DNA of 64,000 bases. Source: Flectobacillus sp. BAB-3569. Lineage in GTDB: Bacteria > Bacteroidota > Bacteroidia > Cytophagales > Spirosomataceae. The notes under the pieces were generated by a model. It was not told the origin of the DNA. It was given only the letters and a program-made list of their open reading frames with translations, and searched no databases. The stretch spans positions 99,215-163,214 of the forward strand of contig NZ_NJFZ01000035.1 in the NCBI RefSeq assembly GCF_002270355.1, in the 5' to 3' direction. The position numbers and the translations under genes are program-made. Positions within the stretch are counted from its first letter, which is position 1, and every line of letters begins with the position of its first letter. Below are positions 50,201 to 60,242 of this stretch, one piece after another.

Positions 50201-51390
50201 CGCCATCGGGAGGTAAAATATCTTTGAAAACAGAAATTGTCGGTAGTTCTTCTGAGGAGGCAGTTTTTGAGGGAGGTAGACCAAGTAAGAACTTTCTCCA
50301 AATTTCTATCCAAGACTTTGGGGTTGGTATGTCGGTCGATGAATTGGATAAAATCTTTGACCCTTATTATCAAGCTTCCCACACCGAAACCCTCAAAATT
50401 AGAGGAACAGGGATTGGATTGTCACTGGTTAAACAGTTGGTAGAAGCTCATAAAGGTAGCATAGAGGTCGAAAGTGCCATTGCTAAGGGTACAACATTTA
50501 TCTTAAAATTACCTTTTAGTAAAAAACCTCTTGTCGAAAACACCGAAGCTGAACATCATCACGAAGAGACAAAATCGCTAGTAGAGGAGGTTATTCCTGT
50601 TGTAGCACCTTTGGAGAAGTTTTCGGCGAAAGTCTTGATTGTTGAAGACCAAGAGGATTTAAGAGCGTATTTGAAGCAAATTTGTGAAGTAAGTTATGAA
50701 GTTGCCACCGCTGTTGACGGATTAGATGGTTGGGATAAAGCCCTAGAATGGCAACCCGATTTGATTATTAGTGACATCATGATGCCTAATAGCGATGGGT
50801 TGGAGCTTTGTCAAAAGGTCAAACAAAATCCTAAAACCTCGCATATTCCTGTGTTTTTGCTGACGGCTCGTGCGGCAGTTACACATGAAGTGGAAGGTTT
50901 AGAAATGGGAGCAGATGAATATATGGCAAAGCCATTTAATCCTTTGGTGCTGAATGCCAAAATTGCTTCTATTCTTCAAAATCGCTCGCAATTGCGTAGC
51001 TATTACCAAAAGCAGATTTTGCTAGAACCGAGTTTGCCAGATATTCCAGACGAAACAAAAGCATTATTGGAAAAAGCTATGGCGATTGTAGAGGCCAATC
51101 TAACCAATCAAGATTTTACCGTGCAGACGCTTGTGAAGGATATGGGAATGAGCCAGTCTGCGATATATCGTCAAATTAAATCCATTACAGGACAATCTTT
51201 GGTGGAGTTTATTCGAGATATTCGCCTTAAACGAGCAGCGCAATTGCTGAGCAACGGCAACCTTCGTGTGACCGAAGTTGCTATGCTAGTGGGCATTGAA
51301 GACATGAAGTATTTCCGAAAAATGTTTCAGCAAACCTATAATGTCTCTCCGTCAGAATATGCCAAGCAGAAGAAAGAGAATTTGATGTAG
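47242..51390 (+). pseudogene. hybrid two-component regulator (HTCS), two frameshifts
   Basis: One gene of about 1380 codons in three frames. It has a signal peptide, two blocks of Reg_prop beta-propeller repeats (GYIWVGTNNGVSKYDGYS, HLWIGTRNGFSKY, NLWVGTIGAGLNKI), a Y_Y_Y domain and a membrane helix (WWAFLIYALILFFAF). Then come HisKA (FTNVSHELRTPL), HATPase (SNAFKYTPSGG, GTGIGLSLV), a receiver (LIISDIMMP) and an AraC-type HTH. Breaks: one A missing in A6 at about 48015, one G too many near 49609. It should sense oligosaccharide in the periplasm and activate the divergent operon. Confidence 0.85.
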
Positions 51391-51455
51391 TGAGGTGGAG
51401 GTAGTAATAGAATTTGTTTACCATGGCGAGGACTTTTTGTGAAGTTCCGATGCTG

Positions 51456-51627
51456 GTGCTGGCTTCCTAGCCAGTACCTATTTTTCTCTGGATTCTATCC
51501 AGAGAATATCCAAGCTATTGCTAACTTCTCGCAGCAGCTACTCCTTTTTACGGAGATTATTTTTTCAAATAATAAAGGATTAGAATCCTTAGATTTGGTA
51601 AGTACTGGCTAGGAAGCCAGCACTAGC
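51456..51627. repeat. palindrome-ended repeat, copy 1
   Basis: It begins GTGCTGGCTTCCTAGCCAGT and ends ACTGGCTAGGAAGCCAGCAC, perfect terminal inverted repeats. An inner hairpin CTCTGGATTCTATCCAGAG and the phrase AGGATTAGAATCCTTAGAT lie inside. Copies 2 and 3 are at 52461-52578 and 55119-55299. No open frame; it is REP/MITE-like. Confidence 0.75.
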
Positions 51628-51718
51628 GGGTCACTCATTCGTTCAATCACTAAATTAGAGATGACTCATGTTTGGTATTTCATGTTTTGTCTTAACAAAC
51701 AGAAGCTAATTTGTCTCC

Positions 51719-52285
51719 CTAGCAACCGCCTTGGCGAAGAGCACGTTTATAAATTATTTTATGATCTTGTTCTACATAGTCGCCCGCTACTATTGGATAC
51801 GAATACTTGGGTGCATGCGATACACTGTGGCTTCTTATAATTATTTTGTCCTTGACTTTCAGGTTATGTAATTGCTCAAATTCGGTGTTAGTATTCAAAA
51901 TATTATTGCCAGACTTTTCTGGTCCAAAACTAAGGATATAATCTTCTCCATTAATTTTGACCATTATCCCGAAGCCCAATCTTGAGCCTGCTGGGAGAGA
52001 AAGGGACGTCACAATGGCCTCCATATTAGAGAAAGCACCTATGTTCTTCCTTATTTTAGCTTCGGCAGCATATACTTTTTGGCCTGCGGGAGACGCTTCC
52101 CACTTTTTGAACATCACACCATCAGGGCTTGCTTCCCATTTTTTTAATGCGGCTTTCCTTTCTGCAATAGTGAGAGGCTTAGAGATGGACTTTTTGGAAG
52201 TTTCTTTGGCAGGTTCATGATTTGCCAATACCAGCCCACTTGCTCCAACCAGTGCTAAAATCAGTGTATAAATGATTTGTTTCAT
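51719..52285 (-). CDS. exported hypothetical protein with tandem WEASP repeat
   Basis: The 188-aa protein has a signal peptide (MKQIIYTLILALVGASGLVL, cleaved after about residue 21). A tandem pair KKWEASPDGVMF/KKWEASPAGQKVY lies near residues 48-72. A C-terminal beta-rich domain has YILSFGPEKSGNNIL, KVKDKIIIRSHSVSHAPKYS and IIYKRALRQGGC. A cysteine ends the chain. It is a single-gene unit next to the palindromic repeats. Function unknown. Confidence 0.6.
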   Translation of the reverse strand: MKQIIYTLILALVGASGLVLANHEPAKETSKKSISKPLTIAERKAALKKWEASPDGVMFKKWEASPAGQKVYAAEAKIRKNIGAFSNMEAIVTSLSLPAGSRLGFGIMVKINGEDYILSFGPEKSGNNILNTNTEFEQLHNLKVKDKIIIRSHSVSHAPKYSYPIVAGDYVEQDHKIIYKRALRQGGC

Positions 52286-52460
52286 ATTTGTTGTCTGTTA
52301 AATTGAATAGAACAGAATGTGCAAAATATCGAGGTATAAAAAAGGGTTTTGGGATACGATAATTTTCATACTGTTCACATGACAAAATTACCATAATCTA
52401 CTAGCTACTTGCTGTCACTCACGTGTTATTGATGTGTTATAGAGTTGTTAAAATGATCTT

Positions 52461-52578
52461 GTGCTGGTGCTGTCTTCTCTCCAAAGCTATTCCTATTCAC
52501 GGAGTTGGCTTTTATTCTAATAATACAGGATTAGAATCCTTAGATTTGGTAAGTACTGGCTAGGAAGCCAGCACTAGC
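52461..52578. repeat. palindrome-ended repeat, copy 2 (internal deletion)
   Basis: It has the same right half as copy 1 (AGGATTAGAATCCTTAGAT, ACTGGCTAGGAAGCCAGCAC). The left half is degenerate (GTGCTGGTGCTGTCTTCTCT) and the inner CTCTGGATTC hairpin is missing. It is probably a decayed derivative. Confidence 0.65.
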
Positions 52579-52659
52579 GAGGTTTTTTATTGAAGTTCGT
52601 TGAAATTAGCATACTTCAAGTCTGTATATGAGTCCTCCATGTGTATTGTCGAGCTATTA

Positions 52660-53321
52660 CTAATTGTACTTTTTTAACAAATCCTGCATTGTTTTGATGT
52701 CGGGGGTATCATACTTTTCACCAATATCTTCTTTGATATTTCCATCACTATCTAAAATCAAAAGAGTTGGATAAATATAACTTGGATAAGCCCTTTTATT
52801 GTATTTTTTGTTTATCTCTATGCCCTCGCCAACCTCAGCATCATATTTCAAGTTGATAAACTTACTGTTTAATACGCGTGAAACTTCTCTATCTTTCAAA
52901 ACAGTTTTACTAAAATGTAGGCATGGTCCACACCAACCTGTATAAATATCTAAAAATATCAATTTATGCTCTTTTTTGCTTTTCTGAGGCTTACCTGAAA
53001 GTTATCTTCTTCAAAATTTACAGCAGATTGTGCATGAATCTTTCTGTTATTTTGCACTTCTGTGAAGTAAATAAATCTATGAAAAATCATCATAAAGGAA
53101 TAAAAAAGTGCTAAACCCACAATCATAGCTTTTAAAACTTTAAAAGCTATGCGAATAGAGTTAAAATATTTGTAGAAAATGATTACCAAAAAAGGGATAA
53201 TAATAGCAACAATAAAGTTGGTTTCATCTGCAAATGGTTTGTATGAAATAATTAAATAGACGCCTATTAGACCTAATATGAAGACTATGAAGTAGAATAA
53301 TTTGTTGAAGTAGTTTTTCAT
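52660..53321 (-). pseudogene. membrane-anchored thioredoxin-like protein, frameshifted
   Basis: The N-terminal part has three or four hydrophobic segments (LFYFIVFILGLIGVYLIISY ... VGLALFYSFMMIFHRF) and then NFEEDNFQVSLRKAKK. Adding one A to the A6 near 52975 continues in frame as EHKLIFLDIYTGWCGPCLHF, the thioredoxin motif CGPC, to LLKKYN. The break lies in the middle of the usual thioredoxin start helix, so this is one gene of about 220 codons. It would reduce or isomerise disulfides in the periplasm. Confidence 0.75.
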
Positions 53322-53553
53322 GGTGTTAGTTTGTTTTGGGGACTATTCCCAATGTTTCTGAGCTTGGTAAAGGTGTTTTTTAGTACAAAAGTTTATTATA
53401 TGCTCAACAGCCTACCTGACTCAATACTTGTATGCTTGTTGCACAATTCAAATATATGGAAATGAAAATAGATTGTTACACTGTGTTCCGAAGAAATGTG
53501 TATTAATGGTATTCAAATGTATAAAACTCATTAACTAGTTATCTTTAAAAAAT

Positions 53554-53587
53554 AAACCTCCTTTAAATGGAATTAAAGGAGGTTTTT
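53554..53587. terminator. intrinsic terminator, host type
   Basis: AAACCTCCTTTAA pairs with TTAAAGGAGGTTT followed by TT, usable in both directions. The same AACCTCC/GGAGGTT type is present in the array end blocks at 11043 and 19163, suggesting those contain a terminator of local origin. Confidence 0.75.
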
Positions 53588-53627
53588 ACAATTAATATAA
53601 CAATATCCATACTACTCGAATGCTATT

Positions 53628-54038
53628 TTACAAATGTCTTTCAGACTCGTTTATTTCAAGATCATTGATGCTTGCGTATCTTTTTTGCATCAAGCCATTT
53701 TCATCAAATTCCCAGTTTTCATTTCCATAAGCTCTGAACCAGTTGCCTTCTTTGGTTTGATACTCGTACTCAAATCTAACTGCGATTCTATTTTCTGCAT
53801 GCGCCCAATACTCTTTTTTGAGTTTGTAATTCAATTCTCGTTGCCATTTATCAGCTAAGAATTTCACGATTTCTTCTCTTCCGTTGACAAACGTACTACG
53901 ATTACGCCATTCACTGTCGACGGTATACGCCAAAGATACTTTTTCAGGATTTTGTGAGTTCCAAGCGTCTTCAGCCATTTGAATTTTCTGTTTTGCGGTC
54001 TCCAACGTAAAGGGAGGAAGGGGATGTTTCTGTTCCAT
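53628..54038 (-). CDS. NTF2-like (DUF1348-type) protein
   Basis: The 136-aa protein has the DUF1348 pattern: [79 protein letters not shown]. The family has a nuclear-transport-factor-2 fold and no fixed enzyme activity. It is 12 bp from the TetR gene upstream and is probably in its regulon. Confidence 0.8.
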   Translation of the reverse strand: MEQKHPLPPFTLETAKQKIQMAEDAWNSQNPEKVSLAYTVDSEWRNRSTFVNGREEIVKFLADKWQRELNYKLKKEYWAHAENRIAVRFEYEYQTKEGNWFRAYGNENWEFDENGLMQKRYASINDLEINESERHL

Positions 54039-54050
54039 TTGATTAGTTAT

Positions 54051-54575
54051 TTAGATGATACTTTTGACTATTGCCTTTGATTTATGGACAATTTCGTTTG
54101 ATCCGAACAATTGACTTTCTATGATTGAGCTTTCGAAAAGCAGATAAATATGGGTTGCCAGCAATTCGTCTTCTATGAGCTGACTAAAAAACACTCTCAA
54201 ATCATTTTTATGTGATTGGATTACACTAAGAATGTTTTCTTGCTCTTTTGAAATTTCAGACATGATATTGAGAAAACTACAACCTCGAAAGTTTTCTTTT
54301 TCATTCATGTGCATGATAAAGTCAAATGCGGCAACAATTTTTTCTTGGGTATTTTCAGATGTTGAAGTGAACTCTGAAAGTGCATTAAACCAAGATTCGT
54401 GTCTTCTATTCAGAAAAGTGACACATAGGTCGTCCTTTGTTTTGAAATGTTGGTAAAAACTCGCTTTTGCCACATTCGCCTCACTAATAATCTGGTTAAT
54501 ACCTGTGCTGTTATAACCTTGATGATGAAATAAAATGGAGGCTCGTTCTAGTATTCTTTCTCTTGGTGAACTCAT
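54051..54575 (-). CDS. TetR-family transcriptional regulator
   Basis: The start MSSPRERILERASILFHHQG at 54575 gives 174 aa; the frame extends to 54626 but that part is unlikely. The N-terminal helix-turn-helix is NSTGINQIISEANVAKASFY QHFKTKDDL, a textbook TetR domain. The C-terminal part is helical for ligand binding and dimerisation. It presumably represses itself and the DUF1348-type gene that follows. Confidence 0.85.
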   Translation of the reverse strand: MSSPRERILERASILFHHQGYNSTGINQIISEANVAKASFYQHFKTKDDLCVTFLNRRHESWFNALSEFTSTSENTQEKIVAAFDFIMHMNEKENFRGCSFLNIMSEISKEQENILSVIQSHKNDLRVFFSQLIEDELLATHIYLLFESSIIESQLFGSNEIVHKSKAIVKSII

Positions 54576-55453
54576 GATTTCCTTTTTTTTACCAAAGATA
54601 TGAATAAAAATATTATATACAAACAAGTCTGTCTGTTTTTTTGGAAAAAAACTGAATTTAGATCAAGTTAAATAATCGTGTAAAATAAGATTTGGGTGCT
54701 TTTGGCACTAGACAATAGGAACAAGACAAAGGGTTTTAATATGTTTTAGTAACTGCAGATATCTTTTACTGAAAGCCTAATAGTTGAATTTTATTTTGTC
54801 TACTAGCTTAATAAGTTAGAAACCCTCTAAAATGGCTAGAATAAACCAAAATTTACAAAAGAAGAATGGGTTTTCTGTCCATCAAAGTCGTTGTAGGTTA
54901 GGGCAGTCTGTGTCAGCGAAAGGATAAAAACAGTCAAGCTGATGATTGAAAAATAGGTCTTAACTTTAAGTAGTTTGTTATCTTTTGTCATTTTAAATAG
55001 TTTGATTTATGGTAGTTCTCGAAAAGTGTTGATGAATAAACTAGGCATTTGATAATTTGTACTTTTGTGGTCTTGAATCTTAAAAACCAATGAATCAAAA
55101 TGCTTAGTGTCCCACGTTGGTGCGGCTTTCTAGCCAGTATCCATTTTTTCTCTGGATTCTATCCAGAGAAAATCATTCCAAAACATTACAATTGTGCTTA
55201 CATTCATCATTGGTTCTCCCTATGTACAGATTGATTTATCTATGCGCAGGATTAGAATCCTTAGATTGGGTAAGTACTGGCTAGGAAGCCAGCACTAGCG
55301 GGGGGCACTTATAGCATTGTATTGGGTTTTCTTTTAAAGGAAAAAAGGCACATGCCGAATGTTATGATAGGTTGCTCTAACGGTATTCAATTGCCATTGA
55401 ATTTTACACGACTGATTATATGTAATGAATTGGTGTTATACTCCCCTTTAATG
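54576..55453. other. non-coding region with palindromic repeat copy 3
   Basis: No convincing gene. A short minus-strand membrane-helix peptide around 54840-54990 is interrupted by a frameshift. The main feature is the palindrome-ended repeat at 55119-55299. The TetR promoter should lie at the left end. Confidence 0.45.
55119..55299. repeat. palindrome-ended repeat, copy 3
   Basis: It has a left end GGTGCGGCTTTCTAGCCAGT (mutated), the inner CTCTGGATTCTATCCAGAG hairpin, then AGGATTAGAATCCTTAGAT and the right end ACTGGCTAGGAAGCCAGCAC. The order is the same as copy 1, with a different centre. Confidence 0.7.
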
Positions 55454-56224
55454 TCATGGCATTAGAAAAATATCAATCAATAATTTGTTGTCCTGTCGCC
55501 ACTTTAGCCAACCCGTCAGCGGATTTTTACATTTATCAATATAGGTTTGACAAGGCATTCCTTCATGTGGATTATTATCTTCATTGTAAAAACAATCATA
55601 CTTTACCTTTACCCAGTCGCCCTTAACTTCTATAGGACAAAACATTTCTAGTTCATTCGGAATCGTCAAGGTTTTTGCATTGTCATTTGGATCTTGTCTC
55701 AATGGCAACTTTGGGGTGGGTTCATCTGTCTCAGAAGTGAGTCTTCTAATTCCAAAAGACTCTAGGATGTATTGATCCCATGTTTTGAACTCGTAAGAAT
55801 TGATTTTAGGCAAATATTTAAGTTGTGAATTGTTTACTAATACTTTATATGCTTTGGCTGTTTGGGCTACACAAACAAAGTGCATTATCCCATAATCAGG
55901 TTTATAAAATAACGAGGAAATAGTCGAATTACTACCATCTTCGGAGTACATATCCTTACTGGTAAGTTTATCCGTTAGTAAGCTATCATTAAATACATCA
56001 AACTGACTTGGAGGAATAATTAGGCCAATACCCAGCGTTGAGACGTCATTTGAATACTGTAAATTATTCTCTTGAACCGTTAACGTACTTACTTCAGTTG
56101 TCGCTGTAGGAGTATTGACTGTTTGTTTTACAGTGGTGTCTAAACTATCGCTTCTATTGGATTTTCCTTGTCCACACGAGAGTAGGAGGGTTGAAGTTAG
56201 AAGGATTAATATTGTTTGTTTCAT
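55454..56224 (-). CDS. exported lipoprotein, 256 aa
   Basis: The signal and lipobox MKQTILILLTSTLLLSCGQG show a lipoprotein. A Thr-rich linker (TVKQTVNTPTATTEVSTLTV) leads to a mixed soluble domain with WDQYILESFGIRRLTSETDE and YDCFYNEDNNPHEGMPCQTY. Several Cys may form disulfides. It resembles its neighbour at 56340 in signal and linker only. Function unknown. Confidence 0.6.
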   Translation of the reverse strand: MKQTILILLTSTLLLSCGQGKSNRSDSLDTTVKQTVNTPTATTEVSTLTVQENNLQYSNDVSTLGIGLIIPPSQFDVFNDSLLTDKLTSKDMYSEDGSNSTISSLFYKPDYGIMHFVCVAQTAKAYKVLVNNSQLKYLPKINSYEFKTWDQYILESFGIRRLTSETDEPTPKLPLRQDPNDNAKTLTIPNELEMFCPIEVKGDWVKVKYDCFYNEDNNPHEGMPCQTYIDKCKNPLTGWLKWRQDNKLLIDIFLMP

Positions 56225-56339
56225 ATTGTATCAAAATAGCTTGTAACAGCATCGGCATTAAGGATCATAAATGTACAACCATCAGACCTAAAGCTATTTA
56301 CTTAAATAGCGAACATTTTAATTTTGGAAAAAACTACGG

Positions 56340-57245
56340 TTATCGGTTTTTAGTCTCCTCTAAGTTATCACTGAACCAGTCATAGCCTACAATTTTTCTA
56401 TATTCAGAAGGGACATCATTGCGTCGAGCCAAGATCTTATGATTGGGATGACTTGGCAGATTCTTTGAGACAATCAGTTTGCCTGTTTTCTCACTTTTAT
56501 TATTTTTTTCGTAATAAATGTATTCCACTGTGTCCACAGACTCTTTATTCCATTTGAATTTGTACATTTCTGTTTCGCCAGGGTGTCCATAGCATACACC
56601 TCTAATTATTTGTTCTTTTGGAGAAAAAGTTGGATTGATAAATTTCAGACTGCTTGAAAAACGTTTCCTGTCGTCTCTTTGCAAGTACACATTACTAAAT
56701 GCCTTCAGGCAGCATCCTGTAGCACCATACCAGTTGACTATGAAATCTTTTAAGCCATCTCCATTAATGTCAGTAATGGTATCTCCTGTATATTCTAAAA
56801 TCGATTGTTCGTGAGAAAGTACTTTCTGGAATTTACCGTGGTTTTTTGAAAAGATGTCGATAAACAGAGTAGAGGAAGTCTTCCTTCGAATAATCAAATG
56901 TGGAAATTTGTTTGAAAAGTAAAAGCCTTCCTTTAGGTTAACTTCTACTTTATCCGAACTATCGGGTGTAGAAATAAAGTACTTCTTTTTAAAGATATTT
57001 AATCCCTTAAGTTTTTCGGCCATCCTTATGGCTTTTGTTAAAATTTTGCTGTTGTTTAAGCTGTCCCAATTCTCTTGTACTTCTATTGGGCTGGCATTGC
57101 CAGCTGGCACCGTCTCTTTTAGATCAATCAAAGTTTCTGTCGGATTGCTTTGGTTTGTATCAACAGATTTCTCTTCCTGAGGTTGCCCACACGAGATAAT
57201 TAATAGGATAATTGCAATTGTAAAAGTGTAGTTTATGAGTTTCAT
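56340..57245 (-). CDS. exported lipoprotein with FG-GAP-like loop, 301 aa
   Basis: The lipoprotein signal is MKLINYTFTIAIILLIISCG. The central part contains YTGDTITDINGDGLKDFIVN, a DxNxDGxxD calcium-binding FG-GAP/VCBS-like loop, followed by WYGATGCCLKAFSNVYLQRD. One such loop is present, which is fewer than in full FG-GAP propellers. Surface or periplasmic location; function unknown. Confidence 0.6.
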   Translation of the reverse strand: MKLINYTFTIAIILLIISCGQPQEEKSVDTNQSNPTETLIDLKETVPAGNASPIEVQENWDSLNNSKILTKAIRMAEKLKGLNIFKKKYFISTPDSSDKVEVNLKEGFYFSNKFPHLIIRRKTSSTLFIDIFSKNHGKFQKVLSHEQSILEYTGDTITDINGDGLKDFIVNWYGATGCCLKAFSNVYLQRDDRKRFSSSLKFINPTFSPKEQIIRGVCYGHPGETEMYKFKWNKESVDTVEYIYYEKNNKSEKTGKLIVSKNLPSHPNHKILARRNDVPSEYRKIVGYDWFSDNLEETKNR

Positions 57246-58012
57246 TGGGGTATATTTTGGTGTTGTTGAAGAGGTAATTAAGGGAATAGTGTTTTCTTGA
57301 ATTTCTGATTAAATATAAAAATAAATACCACAAGAATTGGTAACTATAGCCAAGCTGTAAATACGAATTATAGCCCATTTTGTCCATCTGCAGTAGAGCA
57401 TACTATTTTCCATTTGTAAAAAGAGGAGCTAAGTTAGTGGGCAAAATAAAATTTAAGATTGTGCTTTGGGCTTTCAGGTATCGGCTTTCGGCGGTGGGCT
57501 TTGTAAAAAAGCATGGCTGAGGTTAATAAAAAGCATTTTAACACTCTGTGCCTTGTGCCCGTTGCCTTGTCCCTAAAACCCATAAATCAAATCTTATTTT
57601 GCACTATTACTTATGCTTGATTAAATTAAATGTATTCTGATAGATTAAAGAGTGCTAATCGAGTTTTTAAAGATGGTGATTTATCAACCATTAAGGCAGT
57701 AATGTACCGATAAAACAAATACGTAAGAGTTAAGCCTCTTAATTGGCAAACAGAATACTCAATGGTTTACAGGGGTAGGTTATTTGAAACGACCCTCCGA
57801 TGACGAACACATTCTGGTTATTTGATTAATCATATGCCCATTGGTCGCTGACCGGTTGAGTCGTCAACCTCAAGGGCAAATTGTGTTAAGTTTATCACTT
57901 GATATCCTTCTCAAATATCGATATGTTTTATGGGATCAGAGATTGTCATTTTATCTGCCCGTAGCTGAGAATGATGATAGTTGTGTTTCGTAAATGTTTA
58001 TTTTACAGGAAG
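57246..58012. other. non-coding stretch
   Basis: No intact gene was found. Between about 57770 and 57900 the minus strand reads short coding-like pieces (LPLRLTTQPVSDQWAYD, NNQNVFVIGGSF) broken by stops, possibly a gene relic. Otherwise A/T-rich with nothing to report. Confidence 0.35.
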
Positions 58013-58405
58013 TTATTCGCTTTTGGAAAAGCTATCTATTAACGTGTCTGTTAAAATACGTTCTTTTATTTTTGTCCATGAGTTATTTGATTCAGGAAAA
58101 CCAGTTCTGCAATACCCAGCTTTATTCCTGAAGTCAAACACGGCGTGGTAATAATTATTTATTGAAAGAAAAGCCTTTGATTCGTCCTCTGTCCAAAGAA
58201 TTTTTAAAGTAGAAGGCTTGTGTTTGTCAGTCACGTTGGCGACATTTAAAATCATCATTCTGCAACCACTTTCAAATGGAGATGCAAACATATCATCTTC
58301 AAATTCTAAATAGGGCAAATATGTAATCTTTGTCTGAGTGATTCCGTGCATAGAAAGTCTGTCTTCTAAACGGTCGTTTCTAGCTATCGTTGCAGGGTGT
58401 GTCAT
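58013..58405 (-). CDS. hypothetical protein, 130 aa
   Basis: A soluble protein (MTHPATIARNDRLEDRLSMH...) with DDMFASPFESGCRMMILNVA and AFLSINNYYHAVFDFRNKAG, an alpha/beta pattern without a recognised motif. No signal peptide. It stands alone, followed by the 57246-58012 gap and preceded by an IS-end-like sequence. Function unknown. Confidence 0.5.
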   Translation of the reverse strand: MTHPATIARNDRLEDRLSMHGITQTKITYLPYLEFEDDMFASPFESGCRMMILNVANVTDKHKPSTLKILWTEDESKAFLSINNYYHAVFDFRNKAGYCRTGFPESNNSWTKIKERILTDTLIDSFSKSE

Positions 58406-58516
58406 TTTAAACGTTCTGATGATAATGATCTCAATTTACCTAAGGCAAAATCTGTTGGTATTAGTTTTTATTCTTCAATATTAACTAACCAATGTTTTTT
58501 ATTTATTATCCTCAAT

Positions 58517-58536
58517 TGTAAGCTTCCCCACAATAG
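58517..58536 (+). repeat. IS-end-like sequence, copy C
   Basis: TGTAAGCTTCCCCACAATAG on the plus strand matches copies A and B (11013, 16450) closely. No transposase is adjacent, so it is a solo end or scar. Confidence 0.4.
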
Positions 58537-58567
58537 TATGGATGAAAAATCAACAGAGGTGTTACAT

Positions 58568-59587
58568 TTAGTTGATTTTGGATAATATTTCAAATGATTT
58601 AGTATAACCATTGGCTCTGATAACCAGATTTTTATCGACTAATAAATCGTAGGGCAACGCATTGAAATTAAGGGTTTTGATGATTTCACTATCAAAGCCC
58701 TCTTTGATATTTAGTTGAGTCCAAGTTACTTTATCTTCCTTAATTGCTTTTTCCCAAGTCAATTTATTGGAGTCAAGTGAGACCCCAATAATTGCTACTT
58801 TGTCTAAATCAATTGTTTTAATGATATCATTCATTTTTCTATTGAATATTCGACAAGGCCCACACGCAGCGTCCCAAAACATAATAAAGGTATATTGTTT
58901 GGTTGTGTCAATTATGGGTTTTTCGATGCCATTTGTATCAGGGAATGAATAATTTTTAATTACTTTTCCAATTAGACTACGTTTTATCAACGATTGTTTT
59001 ATCCAAGGGCCAAGATCTTTATCCTGATTTTCTATAGGTATTTTCTCCATCAGAGCATTTATTTCATCTGTTGAAGCTATGTCCATAATATTTGCTATTA
59101 ATGAAAGATTACTTAAAGAATTGGGATATTTTTCTGTATGTTTTTCAATCAAATTCATGATTTTAGCTTTGTCCTCGAATGAAAAACTATCTTTAAATTT
59201 TTGGGAAATAAGTCCCCAAATTTTGTGGTCATCAATTGTGATAGGATTTCCAGAAACACTGACAGGGGAAACTTGAATAACTTTACTATCGATCAAATTT
59301 GGCTTATTTTTATATATAACATTGATCGTTTTTCCATCCGTATACACACCTCTAGCTCCTTGAAAATCATTAAATCCAATTTCAATATGCATAGGATAGT
59401 CTAGTTTTCCTGTTAGGACAAATTTATTTTTACTGATGATAATAGTGTCGATTGTAAAAGTTGGGTTTCTGTGAACATTCACCTTTTTAATAAGCCCATC
59501 TTCATAAGTGCCAGTGATTTTAAAAGGAATTTGTTGTGAAAAAATAGTATGTGAAAGGAGGAGGAATAAATAAAATAATTTTTTCAT
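58568..59587 (-). CDS. TlpA-like thioredoxin with N-terminal DUF4369-type domain
   Basis: The 339-aa exported protein (signal MKKLFYLFLLLSHTIFSQ) has an N-terminal beta domain (IPFKITGTYEDGLIKKVNV ... FVLTGKLDYPMHIEIGF) as in DUF4369. A helical middle and a C-terminal thioredoxin domain (YTFIMFWDAACGPCRIFNRK, motif CGPC, then VAIIGVSLDSNKLTWEKAI and cis-Pro NALPYDLL) follow. Such proteins act as periplasmic thiol reductases, often for cytochrome c maturation or secreted proteins. A separate gene, not frameshifted. Confidence 0.85.
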   Translation of the reverse strand: MKKLFYLFLLLSHTIFSQQIPFKITGTYEDGLIKKVNVHRNPTFTIDTIIISKNKFVLTGKLDYPMHIEIGFNDFQGARGVYTDGKTINVIYKNKPNLIDSKVIQVSPVSVSGNPITIDDHKIWGLISQKFKDSFSFEDKAKIMNLIEKHTEKYPNSLSNLSLIANIMDIASTDEINALMEKIPIENQDKDLGPWIKQSLIKRSLIGKVIKNYSFPDTNGIEKPIIDTTKQYTFIMFWDAACGPCRIFNRKMNDIIKTIDLDKVAIIGVSLDSNKLTWEKAIKEDKVTWTQLNIKEGFDSEIIKTLNFNALPYDLLVDKNLVIRANGYTKSFEILSKIN

Positions 59588-59723
59588 AGATGTGATTTTT
59601 TTGTTTTTAGTATTTAGTTTTTCAACAGGTTGTCAATCCACTCATATGCAAAAAACTCAAAAGTTTTCAAAGCAGTTGGTGGATAATTTATAATGGTCTA
59701 TTTGTTTCGTTGTGTGTTCAAGT

Positions 59724-60242
59724 TTAAAATTTAATTTTAAGTCCAAACTCTTTTTTCATTGTAAGTAAGGCTTCTGCATTACCTTTTGCATCGTCAACTG
59801 GATTATGAGTATGTCTAGTTTTACGTAAATGTTTGAACGTTTTAAAAGTGTCCTTTTCGATTCCTTTGTAAAGACTCCCTAAGTTTTGTGAGCTAAATCC
59901 AAAAGGATTTGCCCCTATAAAGTGATGAAAATACCAACAAATAAACATCCAGTCAAAGCCATTGTTGTCACTTATAAAAATGGGTCTGTCTTTACATACT
60001 TCCTTGATCCAATTGGCAAAGTTTAACATTACAATATTGGGTTCTTCAAATGTCAAGGTTTCTTCCCTTGAATGTCCCGAAACAGCAAGTGCTTCTGGAA
60101 TAAACCTATCAGAGATTGGTTTTAGTTTTCCATAAAATGTTTTGTCGAGTTGTTCGTTCACTAAAACTGCTCCAAAAGATATCATAGAAAAGTCGCCTGG
60201 AATAGGTCCGTCACTTTCTATGTCCACCATAATATATGCCAT
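59724..60242 (-). CDS. DEDDh 3'-5' exonuclease-family protein
   Basis: The 172-aa protein has Exo I MVDIESDGPIPGDFSMISFG (DxE), Exo II FISDNNGFDWMF (Asp) and Exo III HTHNPVDDAKGNAEAL (His and Asp), the DnaQ/RNase T order. It lacks polymerase or helicase domains. A repair, RNA-trimming or defence role are all possible. It begins a group of small genes up to 62.8 kb that look like cassettes. Confidence 0.75.
   Translation of the reverse strand: MAYIMVDIESDGPIPGDFSMISFGAVLVNEQLDKTFYGKLKPISDRFIPEALAVSGHSREETLTFEEPNIVMLNFANWIKEVCKDRPIFISDNNGFDWMFICWYFHHFIGANPFGFSSQNLGSLYKGIEKDTFKTFKHLRKTRHTHNPVDDAKGNAEALLTMKKEFGLKIKF

Noticed and set aside
54836..54992. Minus-strand membrane-helix peptide near 54.9 kb
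   Set aside because: The hydrophobic part and the ATG are in different frames, so no intact gene can be supported.
58397..58585. Plus-strand open frame of 62 codons
   Set aside because: It overlaps genes on both sides, contains an IS-end-like sequence and has no protein-like composition. Treated as chance.
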